Numbered from the stretch's first letter, positions 19,683-29,483 are shown. The stretch: DNA of 64,000 nt from Sva-07 sp963741755 (GCA_963741755.1 CAVUJG010000002.1:248001-312000), one strand, 5' to 3'. The notes: a model not told the origin generated them from the letters alone. Numbers and translations are program-made.

Positions 19683-21949
19683 TGACTCAGAACGGCGCCA
19701 CCACCCCCATCGAACTCGTCGAAGGCGTCTACGCCAGCCTCCCCGGGCGCGTTGCCGCCGGCCGCGAGCGCCTCGGGCGTCCACTCACGCTCACCGAGAA
19801 GATCCTGATCAACCACCTCGCCGACCCGAACGAGGACATCGAGCGCGGCGGCAGCTACAACGACTTCCACCCCGACCGCGTCGCCATGCAGGACGCCACG
19901 GCCCAGATGGCGCTGCTGCAGTTCATGACCGCCGGGCTGCCCGAGGCGGCGGTGCCCTCGACGGTTCACTGCGACCACCTGATCCAGGCCAAGGTCGGCG
20001 CCAACATCGACCTCGGCGTGGCCATCGACACCAACAAGGAGGTCTACGACTTCCTCCGCTCGGTGTCGGCCAAGTACGGCATCGGCTTCTGGGGCCCGGG
20101 ATCCGGCATCATCCACCAGGTCGTCCTCGAGAACTACGCCTTCCCCGGCGGCATGATGATCGGCACCGACAGCCACACCCCCAACGCTGGCGGCCTCGGG
20201 ATGATCGCAATCGGCGTGGGCGGCGCCGATGCGGTCGACGTGATGACCGGGTTCCCGTTCAACGTGCGCTGGCCGAAGGTGATCGGCGTCAAGCTCACCG
20301 GCACGCTCAGCGGCTGGTCGAGCCCGAAGGACGTGATCCTCGAGGTCGCACGCGTGCTCACCGTCGAAGGCGGCACCGGCGCGATCGTCGAGTACTTCGG
20401 CCCCGGCGCCGATTCGATCTCAGCGACCGGCAAGGCCACGATCTGCAACATGGGTGCCGAGATCGGTGCCACCACCTCACACTTCGCCTACGACGCCAAC
20501 ATGGCGGCCTACCTGAAGGCGACCGGACGTGAAGCGATCGCGGATGCCGCCGACAAGGTGGCAGAGGACCTGCGCGCCGACGACGGAGCGCTCTACGACC
20601 AGCTCATCGAGATCGACCTCGACGAGCTCAAGCCGCTGATCAACGGCCCCCACTCCCCCGACCGTGCCCACAAGGTCGGCGCCGCCGGTGTCGGCGCTGC
20701 CGCTCGCGAGAACGACTGGCCGCTCGAGCCGTCGGCATGCCTGATCGGCTCGTGCACCAACTCGTCGTACGAGGACATCACCCGAGTCGCCTCGATCGCC
20801 CGCCAGGCGGCCGCTGCCGGACTGACGGCCAAATGCGAGCTGCTGATCACGCCGGGCTCCGAGCAGGTGCGCGCGACGATCGAGCGTGACGGCCTGCTCG
20901 CCGACCTCGAAGCGATCGGTGCCACGGTGCTCGCCAATGCCTGCGGGCCGTGCATCGGCCAGTGGTCGCGCCCCGAGTCGATCACCGGGCAACCGAACAC
21001 GATCGTCAACTCGTTCAACCGCAACTTCCCCAAGCGCAACGACGGCTCGGCGAAGACCTTGAGCTTCGTCACCTCACCCGACACGGTGCTGGCCATCGCG
21101 TTGGCGGGTCGTCTCGACTTCGACCCGACCGTCGACACGATCACCGCCCCCGACGGCACCGAGATCACCCTCGACGCCCCGGTCGGCGAAGTGCTCCCCG
21201 ATGCCGGCTACGACCCGGGCGTCGACACCTACACCGCTCCCCCGGCCGACGGGTCCGACATCGAGGTCGCCGTGTCGCCGACGTCGGATCGTCTCCAGCT
21301 GCTGGCGCCGTTCCTCGCCTGGGACGGCAACGACTACCAGGGTCTGCCGGTGCTGATGAAGGCGCAGGGCAAGTGCACCACCGACCACATCTCGGCCGCC
21401 GGCCCGTGGCTGAAGTACCGCGGTCACCTCGAGAACATCTCGGGCAACCTGTTCGCCGGCGCAGTCAACGCCTTCACCGGCGAGGCCGGCACCGGCAAGG
21501 ACATCACCGACGGCGAGACCCGTCCCTACCCCGAGATCGCCATGCGCTACCACGAGGCGGGCATCAACTGGGTGGCGATCGGCGACCGCAACTACGGCGA
21601 GGGATCGTCGCGCGAGCACGCCGCGATGGAGCCTCGATTCCGTGGCGGCCTCGTCATCCTGGCCCGCTCGTTCGCCCGCATCCACGAGACCAACGCCAAG
21701 AAGCAGGGCCTCCTGCCGCTCACGTTCGCCGACCCGGACACCTACGACCTGATCGACGAGGACGACCGCATCAACGTCAGCGGCCTGCCGCCGGTGCCCG
21801 GCCAGAACGTGCAGTGCCAGATCGTGAAGCCCGACGGAAGAACGATCGACTTCGAGGCGGTACACACCTTCAGCCCCGAACAGGTCGAGTGGTTCGAGGC
21901 CGGCTCCGCGCTCAACATCGTGCGCCAGAAAGTCGCCGCCGCCAACTGA
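19682..21949 (+). CDS. acn: Aconitate hydratase
   Basis: 755-residue [4Fe-4S] aconitase interconverting citrate and isocitrate in the TCA cycle. Cluster cysteines: LIGSCTNSSYED and NACGPCIGQW. Substrate/active-site blocks: SHTPNAGGLG, TSPDTVLAIALAG, GKCTTDHISAAGPWL, and the C-terminal swivel block GDRNYGEGSSREHAAMEPRFRGG. The length and block order match the mitochondrial-type aconitases. Start ATG 19682; an open frame continues upstream but is antisense to the regulator. Intact. Confidence 0.95.
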   Translation: MTQNGATTPIELVEGVYASLPGRVAAGRERLGRPLTLTEKILINHLADPNEDIERGGSYNDFHPDRVAMQDATAQMALLQFMTAGLPEAAVPSTVHCDHLIQAKVGANIDLGVAIDTNKEVYDFLRSVSAKYGIGFWGPGSGIIHQVVLENYAFPGGMMIGTDSHTPNAGGLGMIAIGVGGADAVDVMTGFPFNVRWPKVIGVKLTGTLSGWSSPKDVILEVARVLTVEGGTGAIVEYFGPGADSISATGKATICNMGAEIGATTSHFAYDANMAAYLKATGREAIADAADKVAEDLRADDGALYDQLIEIDLDELKPLINGPHSPDRAHKVGAAGVGAAARENDWPLEPSACLIGSCTNSSYEDITRVASIARQAAAAGLTAKCELLITPGSEQVRATIERDGLLADLEAIGATVLANACGPCIGQWSRPESITGQPNTIVNSFNRNFPKRNDGSAKTLSFVTSPDTVLAIALAGRLDFDPTVDTITAPDGTEITLDAPVGEVLPDAGYDPGVDTYTAPPADGSDIEVAVSPTSDRLQLLAPFLAWDGNDYQGLPVLMKAQGKCTTDHISAAGPWLKYRGHLENISGNLFAGAVNAFTGEAGTGKDITDGETRPYPEIAMRYHEAGINWVAIGDRNYGEGSSREHAAMEPRFRGGLVILARSFARIHETNAKKQGLLPLTFADPDTYDLIDEDDRINVSGLPPVPGQNVQCQIVKPDGRTIDFEAVHTFSPEQVEWFEAGSALNIVRQKVAAAN

Positions 21950-22020
21950 TTACATCAGGGGTCAGACCCGCGATGTAATCACCGCCGGTGATTACATCGC
22001 GGGTCTGACCCCTGATGTAA
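21950..22020. repeat. Nested palindrome, GGGTC-N-GACCC family (copy 1)
   Basis: Perfect inverted repeat with 31-bp arms (21950-21980 and 21990-22020) and a 9-nt loop. Each arm is itself bounded by TTACATC/GATGTAA and has the palindromic core GGGTCAGACCC (GGGTCTGACCC on the right arm). It begins on the base after the acn stop and ends 18 bp before the next start. It can fold as one long hairpin or as two adjacent hairpins. A second copy is at 32730. Confidence 0.85.
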
Positions 22021-22038
22021 CGGTTACCGTGCTGCGCC

Positions 22039-22696
22039 ATGGAGATTCGCGAGGCGATCCGCACCAACGGCACGGTCAGGGCACTTCACCGACGAGCCGG
22101 TCGACGACGCCACGATCACGAGCATCCTCGACGACGCTCGGTTCGCGCCGTCCGGCGGCAACCGCCAGCCCTGGCGAGTTGCCGTCGTGGCCGAGCCGAT
22201 GCTGCGCCGCGAGCTCGCGATGCTCATGCAGCCGGTGTGGGACGAATACATGGAGACCGCGGCGAGCGGGGGCAACCCGTTCAACGTGGTCGACTACGTG
22301 AAGCCGACCGAGATCACGCCGAACAAGCACAACGACCTGTTGGAGAACATCGAGTCGATTCCGGTCGTTCTGGCAGTCGCCGCCGACCTGTCGAAGGTTG
22401 CGATGATGGACGCTGCACTCGACCGGGCGCCGGTCACCGGCGGCGCCTCGATCTACCCGTTCTGCTGGAATCTGATGCTGTCGGCGCGAGCTCACGGCCT
22501 CGGTGGCGTGATGACCACGTTCCTCAGCCGCGTCGAGCCAGCGGCGGCACCGGCACTCGGCCTGCCCGAACACCACGCGCTCGTGACGACGATCTTCCTC
22601 GGCCATCCGGTCCATCAGCCGACCAAGCTCAAGCGCAATCCGGTCGAGTCGTTCGCCACTCGGAATCGCTTCGACGGCCCCGCCTTCGACGCGTAG
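22039..22696 (+). CDS. Nitroreductase family protein (one frameshift)
   Basis: About 219 residues when repaired. N-terminus MEIREAIRTNGTVR is followed, after removing one G from the GGG at 22079-22081, by HFTDEPVDDATITSILDDARFAPSGGNRQPW, the FMN-binding start of the family. The rest (ASIYPFCWNLMLSARAHGLGGVMTTFLSR and LPEHHALVTTIFLGHP) is uninterrupted. Total length 3n+1 agrees with one insertion. It shows little detailed resemblance to the nitroreductase at 16904 and is probably not a recent duplicate. Substrate unknown. Confidence 0.8.
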
Positions 22697-22699
22697 GTT

Positions 22700-23491
22700 T
22701 CAGGTGGCGTCGATGGCGGCGCGGACCTCGGCGACGTAGTCGCCGACGGCGTCCGGCCCCGAGTCCATCAGGCGTCGCACGACGCTGGCGCCTTGGATCA
22801 CACCGTCGGCGACCCGGGTTGCCTGGTACGCCTGCTCGGCGTTCGACACGCCGACGCCCACGAGCACGGGCGTCTCGGTGATCTGCTTCAAGCGGGCCGC
22901 GAGCGCGGTCGCTGTCTCGGCGAGCGACTCCCGTTCACCTGTCACGCCGAGGAGTCCCACCGAGTACACGAACCCTCTGCAGCGCGCCGCCACCCGGGGC
23001 AGCCGTTCGTCAGGAGCGGTGGGAGCGGCGAGCATGATCGTCTCGATGCCCTCGGCGTCAGCCGCCTCGCACCACGGCCCCGATTCCTCGAGTGGAAGAT
23101 CCGGCAGGATCGCAGCGCTGATGCCCGCCCGCTTCAGCTGCGCGGCGAATCGCGTCGGACCTGGATGATGCACCAGGTTGTAGTACGTCATCACGGCGAG
23201 CGGGATGTCGACATCCAGCGACGGCACCTCGTCGAGGATCGACGTCGGCGTCACGCCCTGCTCGAGCGCGTACTGGGAGGCCTGCTGGATCACGGGGCCG
23301 TCCATCACCGGATCGGAGAACGGAATCCCGATCTCGACAGCGTCGGCACCATTGGCGGCACACGCACGGATGGCGGCCTGCCAGCCCGGATAGCCACCGG
23401 TGATGTACGGCACGAGCAGCTTGCGGCCGGCTTCGCGCTTGGCGCGGAACTCGGTCTCCAGTCGTCCATAGGGAGACTCGGTCGCGGTCAC
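22700..23491 (-). CDS. trpA: Tryptophan synthase alpha chain
   Basis: Cleaves indole-3-glycerol phosphate to indole and glyceraldehyde-3-phosphate; indole passes to TrpB. 263-residue TIM barrel. Catalytic Glu in DAVEIGIPFSDPVMDGPVIQ; catalytic Asp in ILPDLPLEES; VYSVGLLGVTGER; the phosphate loop LVGVGVSNAEQA (usually GFGIS). GTG start overlaps the trpB stop by 4 bp (GTGA), so translation is coupled. Last gene of the trpF-trpB-trpA run. Confidence 0.95.
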   Translation of the reverse strand: MTATESPYGRLETEFRAKREAGRKLLVPYITGGYPGWQAAIRACAANGADAVEIGIPFSDPVMDGPVIQQASQYALEQGVTPTSILDEVPSLDVDIPLAVMTYYNLVHHPGPTRFAAQLKRAGISAAILPDLPLEESGPWCEAADAEGIETIMLAAPTAPDERLPRVAARCRGFVYSVGLLGVTGERESLAETATALAARLKQITETPVLVGVGVSNAEQAYQATRVADGVIQGASVVRRLMDSGPDAVGDYVAEVRAAIDAT

Positions 23492-24682
23492 AGGCGCGCC
23501 GCCAGGATGTCCATCATCTGCGCGACATCCTTGTCGCCACGCCCCGACAGGTTCATCAGCACCGTCTGGCCCTGCAGGGTCGGTGCCTCACGCGAGATCC
23601 ACGCAACCGCATGAGCACACTCGAGCGCCGGGATGATGCCCTCGGTCTTCGACAGCAACTGGAATCCCTCGATCACCTCGTCGTCGGTGACCGACGGATA
23701 CTCGGCGCGCCCGATCGAGGCGAGGTACGAGTGCTCAGGGCCCACGCCCGGGATAGTCGAGACCCGCCGAGATCGACAACGCCTCTTCGACCTGGCCGAC
23801 CTCGTCCTGCATCAGGTTGCTGCGCATCCCGTGCACCACGCCAGGCACGCCCCGGCCGATCGCTGCACCGCCGGCCGGCTCGACGCCGACCAAGCGGGTG
23901 CCGGGTTCGTCGACGAACCCGCTGAAGATGCCCATCGCGTTCGATCCGCCGCCAACGCAGGCAACGACCACGTCGGGCATCGCCCCGGTCATCTCCTCGA
24001 TCTGACGGTGGGCCTCGTCGCCGATCACCGACTGGAACTGGCGGACCATGTACGGGTACGGATGCGGACCGACGACCGATCCGAGGCAGAAGTACGTGTC
24101 GGTGACGTTGGCCACCCAGTGCCGCATCGCCTCGTTGACGGCGTCCTTCAGCGTCCGGCTGCCGCTCTCGACCGAGTGGACTTCGGCGCCGAGCAGCTTC
24201 ATGCGGAACACGTTGAGTTCCTGGCGGGCGACGTCGACGGCCCCCATGTAGACGGTGCACTCGAGGCCCATCAGCGCAGCCGCCGTTGCCGACGCCACGC
24301 CGTGCTGGCCGGCGCCGGTGTCGGCGACGATGCGCTTCTTGCCCATCCGCTTGGCGAGCAGCGCCTGGCCGATCACGTTGTTGATCTTGTGCGACCCGGT
24401 GTGGTTGAGGTCCTCACGCTTGAGGATCAGCCGGATGCCGAGCTGCTCACCGAGGTTGTGGCACTCGGTCATGATCGACGGGCGCCCCGAGTACTGCGTG
24501 TGCACCCGGGTCAACTCCGCGCGGAACTCAGGATCGGCCCACGCATCGTCGAACGCAGCTTCGAGTTCCTGACAGGCAGGCACCAGCGTTTCGGGAACGA
24601 ACCGTCCACCGAACTCGCCGAATCGACCGGTCGCATCGGGAGGTGCGGTGAGGGTGGTGGGGCTGTCGTCGAGCGTTGTCAT
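23488..24682 (-). CDS. trpB: Tryptophan synthase beta chain (one frameshift)
   Basis: PLP enzyme joining indole and serine. About 397 residues when repaired. PLP lysine in KREDLNHTGSHKINN, phosphate loop CVGGGSNAMG, potassium/COMM-region blocks present, C-terminus GRGDKDVAQMMDIL. The frame breaks at the CCC run 23747-23749: dropping one base gives SAGLDYPGVGPEHSYLASIGRAEY. Length is 3n+1. ATG 24682 overlaps the trpF stop (ATGA). An essential biosynthetic gene broken this way is more likely a sequencing error than a true mutation. Confidence 0.92.
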
Positions 24683-25335
24683 TCGAAGTCCCAGTCGTAG
24701 GGCAGGTTGTCGTCACCGATGTACGGCTCGGTGGCGTGGGCACGTGCGTTTTCGATGAAGCGTTTGACCGCGAGGGCATCCTTCTTGCCGGGCGACTTCT
24801 CGACCCCGGTGGCGACGTCGACACCCCACGGCTGAACTTCGGTGATCGCAGCACCGACGTTCTCGGGAGTGAGGCCGCCGGCGAGGATCAGTTTCATCGA
24901 GTCGGGAGCGTCACCGGCGAGCGACCAGTCGAACACCTTGCCCGATCCGGGTTCGGGCCCATCGATCATGACCATGTCAGTGCCGTACTCGGCCGCTCGG
25001 GGGAGGTTGGGATCCCGTGCATCGAACACCTTGATCACCCATCGGAACGCCTTGGCAACCTCGCGGGTGTCGGCGGCGGTTTCTCGTCCGTGCAACTGCA
25101 CCGCCTTCACGCCGGCCCGGTGGGCGACATCGAGGACACGACTCGGGTGCTCGTTGCGAAAGATGCCCACTGTGAGAATCTCGGGAGGCAGTCGGCGCGT
25201 GATGTCGTAGGCGACCTGAGCGGCGATCTGCCGCTTGGAGCCCTGGACGAAGTTGAAGCCCACGGCGTCGGCGCCCATGGCGACCGACAGCAACGCGTCA
25301 TCTTCGTTGGTGATCCCACAGATCTTCACGAACAT
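24679..25335 (-). CDS. trpF: Phosphoribosylanthranilate isomerase
   Basis: Amadori rearrangement step of tryptophan synthesis. 218-residue TIM barrel. N-terminus FVKICGITNEDDA with the catalytic Cys, AVGFNFVQGSKR, VQLHG, the catalytic Asp near MVMIDGPEPGSG, LAGGLTPENV and GVDVATGVEKSPGKKD phosphate-binding end. First gene of the trpFBA run and divergent from ppk2 with 79 bp between starts. trpC lies about 0.9 kb upstream, beyond ppk2. Confidence 0.93.
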   Translation of the reverse strand: MFVKICGITNEDDALLSVAMGADAVGFNFVQGSKRQIAAQVAYDITRRLPPEILTVGIFRNEHPSRVLDVAHRAGVKAVQLHGRETAADTREVAKAFRWVIKVFDARDPNLPRAAEYGTDMVMIDGPEPGSGKVFDWSLAGDAPDSMKLILAGGLTPENVGAAITEVQPWGVDVATGVEKSPGKKDALAVKRFIENARAHATEPYIGDDNLPYDWDFE

Positions 25336-25414
25336 CGAGGGTCACGGTACCGGCCGAGCGCGTGCGGTGAGAGATTCATTGCATCGATGGCTACGCGCCT
25401 AACGTCGTGGGTGC

Positions 25415-26176
25415 ATGGGACGACTGGATGACCTGGACCTGTCGGCGAAGCTCTCCGGCGACGAATACGAGAAGCGGCTTGCAGCGGCGCAGGAACGATT
25501 CGTCGAACTGCGCCTCACACTCGGCGGCCAGATCGGCGACAAAGGCCCTGGGCCCGGATTGCTCGTCGTCATGGAGGGCGCCGACGCCGGCGGCAAGGGC
25601 GGTGCCATCCGTCGCATCGTGGAACGGCTCGATCCGCGCCACTTCAGCGTGTACGCCTACGCCAAGCCGGACGACCGCGAGAAGCGTCACCACTTCCTGT
25701 GGCGCTTCTGGACCAAGATCCCCGGACTCGGTGGACTGTGCCTGTTCGACCGCAGTTGGTACGGGCGCCTCCTCGTCGAACGAGTCGAGAAGTTCGCCAC
25801 CATCGAGCAGTGGACTCGCGCCTACAACGAGATCGTCGAGTTCGAGCGAAGCCTCGTGCTCGAAGGCGTGATCCTCGTCAAGTTCTACCTGCACGTCAGC
25901 AACGAGGAGCAGCTTGCCCGCTTCGAGAGCCGGCGCGATGATCCCTTGCGCAAGTGGAAGCTGGTCGAGGAGGACTGGCGCAACCGCGACAAGTGGGATC
26001 AGTACATCGAAGCCGCCGAGGACATGTTCGAACGCACGGACCACCAGCTCGCCCCGTGGGACATCGTGTCGGGCGAGAACAAGAAGTGGGCTCGAGTGAC
26101 CATCCTCGAGACACTCAATCAGCGCATCGAGGATGGCATCATCCGCTGGGAGATGCTCAACACCCCAACCGGTTGA
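25415..26176 (+). CDS. PPK2-family polyphosphate kinase
   Basis: 253-residue PPK2-type enzyme transferring phosphate between polyphosphate and nucleotides. Walker A EGADAGGKGGAIRR, lid block KPDDREKRHHFLWRFW, Walker B LFDRSWYGRLLVER, then RRDDPLRKWKLVEEDWRNRDKWD. A single PPK2 domain. Class (NDP or NMP phosphorylating) cannot be told by eye. It splits the tryptophan genes on the opposite strand, converging on trpC with a 42-bp gap. Confidence 0.93.
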   Translation: MGRLDDLDLSAKLSGDEYEKRLAAAQERFVELRLTLGGQIGDKGPGPGLLVVMEGADAGGKGGAIRRIVERLDPRHFSVYAYAKPDDREKRHHFLWRFWTKIPGLGGLCLFDRSWYGRLLVERVEKFATIEQWTRAYNEIVEFERSLVLEGVILVKFYLHVSNEEQLARFESRRDDPLRKWKLVEEDWRNRDKWDQYIEAAEDMFERTDHQLAPWDIVSGENKKWARVTILETLNQRIEDGIIRWEMLNTPTG

Positions 26177-26218
26177 GCCGTCACATCGTGCACGGCCTGC
26201 TGTGGCTCCGGCCGGTGC

Positions 26219-26995
26219 TCAGCCGATGAGATCGACGATCGCCGCTGCGGGGTCGCCACTGGTGACGAGGGTTTCTCCGACGAGCACGGCGTCGTAGCCG
26301 GCGGCTCGCAGCGACCGAGCGTCGGCGGCGCCGCGCACTCCCGATTCTGCGACTTTGACCGCGTGATCAGGGATGACGCCGGCCATCCGCACCGCGCGTT
26401 CGTGGTCGACCTGGAATGTGACGAGGTCCCGCTGGTTGACACCGATCAGTGTCGCGTCGGCCGCAAGCGCGTGTTCGAGCTCGCGCTCGTCGTGAATCTC
26501 CACGAGCACGTCGAGGCCGACGTCGACCGCGAGCGCATGAAAGGCCGACAACGCTCCCCGATCGAGTGCCGCGGCGATCAGGAGCACGCAGTCGGCGCCC
26601 ATGATCCGAGCGTCGAGCACGTCGCGTTCGCTGACCGTGAAGTCCTTGCGGATCACCGGCAACGAGCATGCTGCCCGAGCCGCTTGGAGGTCGTCGACCG
26701 ACCCGCCGAAGTGCTCGACGTCGGTGAGCACCGACAGGCACGACGCTCCCCCGCGCTCGTACGTTCGCGCCATGGCCGCAGGATCCAGGTCGGCGTTGAG
26801 GTCGCCTTTCGACGGCGAACGTCGCTTGATCTCCGCAATGACCCCGAGCCGATCGCGACCAGCGAGCGCGGCGCGGAAACCCCGGGCGGCCGGCATGGCT
26901 CGGGCCTGTTCGATGAGCTGATCGATCGGCCGAACGTCGACGGCGGCGACCGCTCGATGGTGATCGAGGATCTTGTCGAGATAGGTCGCCGCCAT
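26219..26995 (-). CDS. trpC: Indole-3-glycerol phosphate synthase
   Basis: Decarboxylative ring closure giving indole-3-glycerol phosphate, substrate of TrpA. 258 residues. N-terminal YLDKILDHHRAVA; catalytic Lys in VIAEIKRRSPSKGDL; SCLSVLTDVEHFGGS; PVIRKDFTVSERDVLDARIMGADCVLLIAA (second Lys); VEIHDERELEHAL; IGVNQRDLVTF; AESGVRGAAD; VLVGETLVTSGDP. Start ATG 26995. The rest of the pathway is downstream beyond ppk2. Confidence 0.95.
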   Translation of the reverse strand: MAATYLDKILDHHRAVAAVDVRPIDQLIEQARAMPAARGFRAALAGRDRLGVIAEIKRRSPSKGDLNADLDPAAMARTYERGGASCLSVLTDVEHFGGSVDDLQAARAACSLPVIRKDFTVSERDVLDARIMGADCVLLIAAALDRGALSAFHALAVDVGLDVLVEIHDERELEHALAADATLIGVNQRDLVTFQVDHERAVRMAGVIPDHAVKVAESGVRGAADARSLRAAGYDAVLVGETLVTSGDPAAAIVDLIG

Positions 26996-27008
26996 CAGTG
27001 ACCCGGGT

Positions 27009-27314
27009 TCAGAGGCCCTTGCCGCGAACCGGCGTGAGCATGGTCAGCTCGGGCCGGCCGGCGAGGATGCCACCGAAGGCGTTCATGATCTGCTTCATCA
27101 CGTCACTGGTGCTGTGCGCCTGCAGCGCCTCGCCGTCGGAATACAGCTCGTACATGAAGGCGACGTTGGCATCGTTGGGATCTTCGAGGAGCTGGTACAG
27201 CAGCGTGCCCTCCTCGGACCCGACGTGGTCCATCATCGGGGCGAGACCGGCGTACAGCTCGTCGCGCTTTCCGTCGATGCAGGTGAACTTGGCGATCATG
27301 GCAACTTGACTCAT
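27009..27314 (-). CDS. ABM-domain putative quinol monooxygenase
   Basis: 101-residue antibiotic-biosynthesis-monooxygenase (ABM) fold protein: VAMIAKFTCIDGKRDELYAGLAPMMDHVGSEEGTLLYQL, FMYELYSDGEALQAHSTSDVM. Small cofactor-free ferredoxin-like dimers of this kind oxidise quinols or serve in polyketide/heme chemistry; the specific role is unknown. It precedes trpC by 13 bp on the same strand. Confidence 0.8.
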   Translation of the reverse strand: MSQVAMIAKFTCIDGKRDELYAGLAPMMDHVGSEEGTLLYQLLEDPNDANVAFMYELYSDGEALQAHSTSDVMKQIMNAFGGILAGRPELTMLTPVRGKGL

Positions 27315-27341
27315 GGTCGCCGACCGTAGCTGGCGAGCCGG

Positions 27342-28652
27342 TCAGAACCCCAGGCGATCACCGACGGTGGCGAGTAGCTCGGCAATCGGCACACGGACTT
27401 GCTCGGTCGTATCGCGGTCGCGCACCGTGACCGCGTTGTCCTCGAGCGAGTCGAAGTCGACGGTGACGGCGAGCGGCGTGCCGATCTCGTCCTGGCGGCG
27501 ATAGCGCTTGCCGATGTTCTGGGTCTCGTCGTAGTCGACCATGTACCGCTCGGCGAGCAGCTTGCGAACCTCGTGGGCGAGCGGTGTGAGCGTGTCCTTC
27601 TTCGACAGCGGGAGCACCGCCACCTTGTAGGGAGCGAGGCGGGGGTGCAGACGCAGCACGGTTCGTGCTTCACCGTTGACCTCGTCCTCGTCGTAGGCGG
27701 CGAGGAGGAAGGCCGCCATCGTGCGCGTCGCGCCGGCGGCGGGCTCGATGACATAGGGCACGTAGCGTTCGTTGGTCTGCGGATCGAAATAGTCGAGTCG
27801 CTCACCCGAGTGCTCCGCATGCTGCTTGAGGTCGTAGTCGGAGCGCTGGGCGATGCCCTCGAGTTCGTCGAAGCCCCACGGGAACGTGAACTCGACGTCG
27901 GAGGTGCCGCTCGAATAGTGCGACAGTTCGTCGTCGTCGTGCGGGCGCAGGCGCAACATCTCGGGCGGGATTCCATGCTCGACGTACCACTGCAATCGGG
28001 CGTTGCACCAGTACTCGTACCACTGCGCCGACTCCTCGGGCGGCACGAAGAACTCGAGCTCCATCTGCTCGAACTCGCGGGTGCGGAAGATCCAGTTCTG
28101 TGGCGTGATCTCGTTGCGGAAGCTCTTGCCGACCTGGGCGATGCCGAACGGCGGCTTCTTGCGCGACGTCTGCAAGACGTTCGCAAAGTTGGTGAACATC
28201 CCCTGCGCCGTCTCGGGCCGGAGGTAGGCGTCGGCGCCGGTTCCTTCGACGGGACCGGCCTGGGTCTTGAACATCAGATTGAACTCGCGTGCCTCGGTGA
28301 AGCTCTTCTTCGAATCGCAATTCGGGCAGACGTCGGGGTCGTCGAGCTTGTCGAGGCGGAAGCGCTGCTTGCACTCGGTGCAGTCGACGAGCGGATCGCT
28401 GAAGTTCGCCAGGTGGCCGGATGCCTGCCACACCTGGGGCGGGCTCAAGATGGCAGCGTCGATCAGCACGACGTCGTCGCGCTGCTGCACCATCGAACGG
28501 ACCCACGCTTCTTTGACGTTGCGCAACAGCAGCGAGCCGAGTGGCCCGTAGTCGTACGTCGAGCGGAAGCCGCCGTAGATCTCCGCCGACTGGTAGACGA
28601 AGCCCCTGCGCTTGCAGAGGCTGACGATCTGTTCGAGGTCGGTGGCAGCCAT
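27342..28652 (-). CDS. glyS: Glycyl-tRNA synthetase (alpha2 type)
   Basis: Charges tRNA-Gly. 436-residue class II synthetase of the dimeric type. N-terminal catalytic start CKRRGFVYQSAEIYGGFRSTYDYGPLG, zinc-like knuckle DCTECK...VCPNCDS, motif 2 RNEITPQNWIFRTREFEQMELEFF, motif 3 GATRTMAAFLLAAYDED, and an anticodon-binding domain ending VPIAELLATVGDRLGF. Intact; start ATG 28652. Confidence 0.96.
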   Translation of the reverse strand: MAATDLEQIVSLCKRRGFVYQSAEIYGGFRSTYDYGPLGSLLLRNVKEAWVRSMVQQRDDVVLIDAAILSPPQVWQASGHLANFSDPLVDCTECKQRFRLDKLDDPDVCPNCDSKKSFTEAREFNLMFKTQAGPVEGTGADAYLRPETAQGMFTNFANVLQTSRKKPPFGIAQVGKSFRNEITPQNWIFRTREFEQMELEFFVPPEESAQWYEYWCNARLQWYVEHGIPPEMLRLRPHDDDELSHYSSGTSDVEFTFPWGFDELEGIAQRSDYDLKQHAEHSGERLDYFDPQTNERYVPYVIEPAAGATRTMAAFLLAAYDEDEVNGEARTVLRLHPRLAPYKVAVLPLSKKDTLTPLAHEVRKLLAERYMVDYDETQNIGKRYRRQDEIGTPLAVTVDFDSLEDNAVTVRDRDTTEQVRVPIAELLATVGDRLGF

Positions 28653-28754
28653 AGACCCCGGAGGCTACCCACCCCCCTTTTCCGTTTGCGTGCGAATTCG
28701 GATGGACCCGTCCCGGCAGGATCTGCAGCGCAAACGTGGACGGAGCTCGGAGCG

Positions 28755-29483
28755 CTAGTGGGATTCGAACATCGCAACGGCTTTGAGGCGCCGCTCGATG
28801 TGGAACTCGAGGGCGCGGGTGGCCATCGACGACACCTCGTGCGTGAGCGGCGACTCGTCGCGGGCCAACGCCTGGACGAGTTGTCCGCCGAGGATCTCTC
28901 GCAGGATGTCGAGCACTCCCGGGCTGATCGCCTGGCCTGATCGGCACGAGCGGCACAGCACGCCCCCCTCGTTCAGGTCGAACGCGACGAACTGGACTTC
29001 GGGCTCGCTCGCACCACAGCGGACACACTGATCGAGTTCGGGCCGCACGCCCTCGTTGGCCAACAGTTTCCAGTAGAACGCGGCGACATTCAGCGACGAC
29101 GGCGTCGTGGCGATCGTCCGCAAGACACCGACCAACATGCGGTAGAGCTGGGGGTTCGGTTCGCGTTCCAGCGACAGTTGATCGACCGCTTCGATCACCG
29201 CGAGTCCCTGCGACGCTCGGTCGAGCGACGACAGCATCGGCGCCAACGGCTCGACCGACTCCGCTTGGGTGACGATGTCGAGTTCGCGACCCCGATAGAG
29301 CAGCAGCCGCACGTGGCTCATCGGCTCGAGGCGAGCACCGAACTTCGATTTGGTCTTGCGGACGCCCTTCGCCACGGCGCGCACCTTGCCGTTCTCGGCG
29401 GTGTGGAACACGACAATGCGGTCCGACTCGCGCAGTTTGTAGGTACGCAGGACGACCCCGGTGTCGCGGTAGAGCTCGCTCAC
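28755..29483 (-). CDS. recO: DNA repair protein RecO
   Basis: 242-residue recombination mediator of the RecFOR pathway that loads RecA on SSB-coated DNA. N-terminal OB fold (YRDTGVVLRTYKLRESDRIVVFHTAENGKVRAVAKGVRKTKSKFGARLEP), central helical domain, and zinc cysteines CVRCG...CRSC. Reads toward glyS with a 102-bp gap. Intact. Confidence 0.95.
   Translation of the reverse strand: MSELYRDTGVVLRTYKLRESDRIVVFHTAENGKVRAVAKGVRKTKSKFGARLEPMSHVRLLLYRGRELDIVTQAESVEPLAPMLSSLDRASQGLAVIEAVDQLSLEREPNPQLYRMLVGVLRTIATTPSSLNVAAFYWKLLANEGVRPELDQCVRCGASEPEVQFVAFDLNEGGVLCRSCRSGQAISPGVLDILREILGGQLVQALARDESPLTHEVSSMATRALEFHIERRLKAVAMFESH

Noticed and set aside
23747..23749. Programmed frameshift in trpB
   Set aside because: No slippery heptamer or conserved frameshift is known for trpB, and the same one-base gain occurs in many unrelated genes here.
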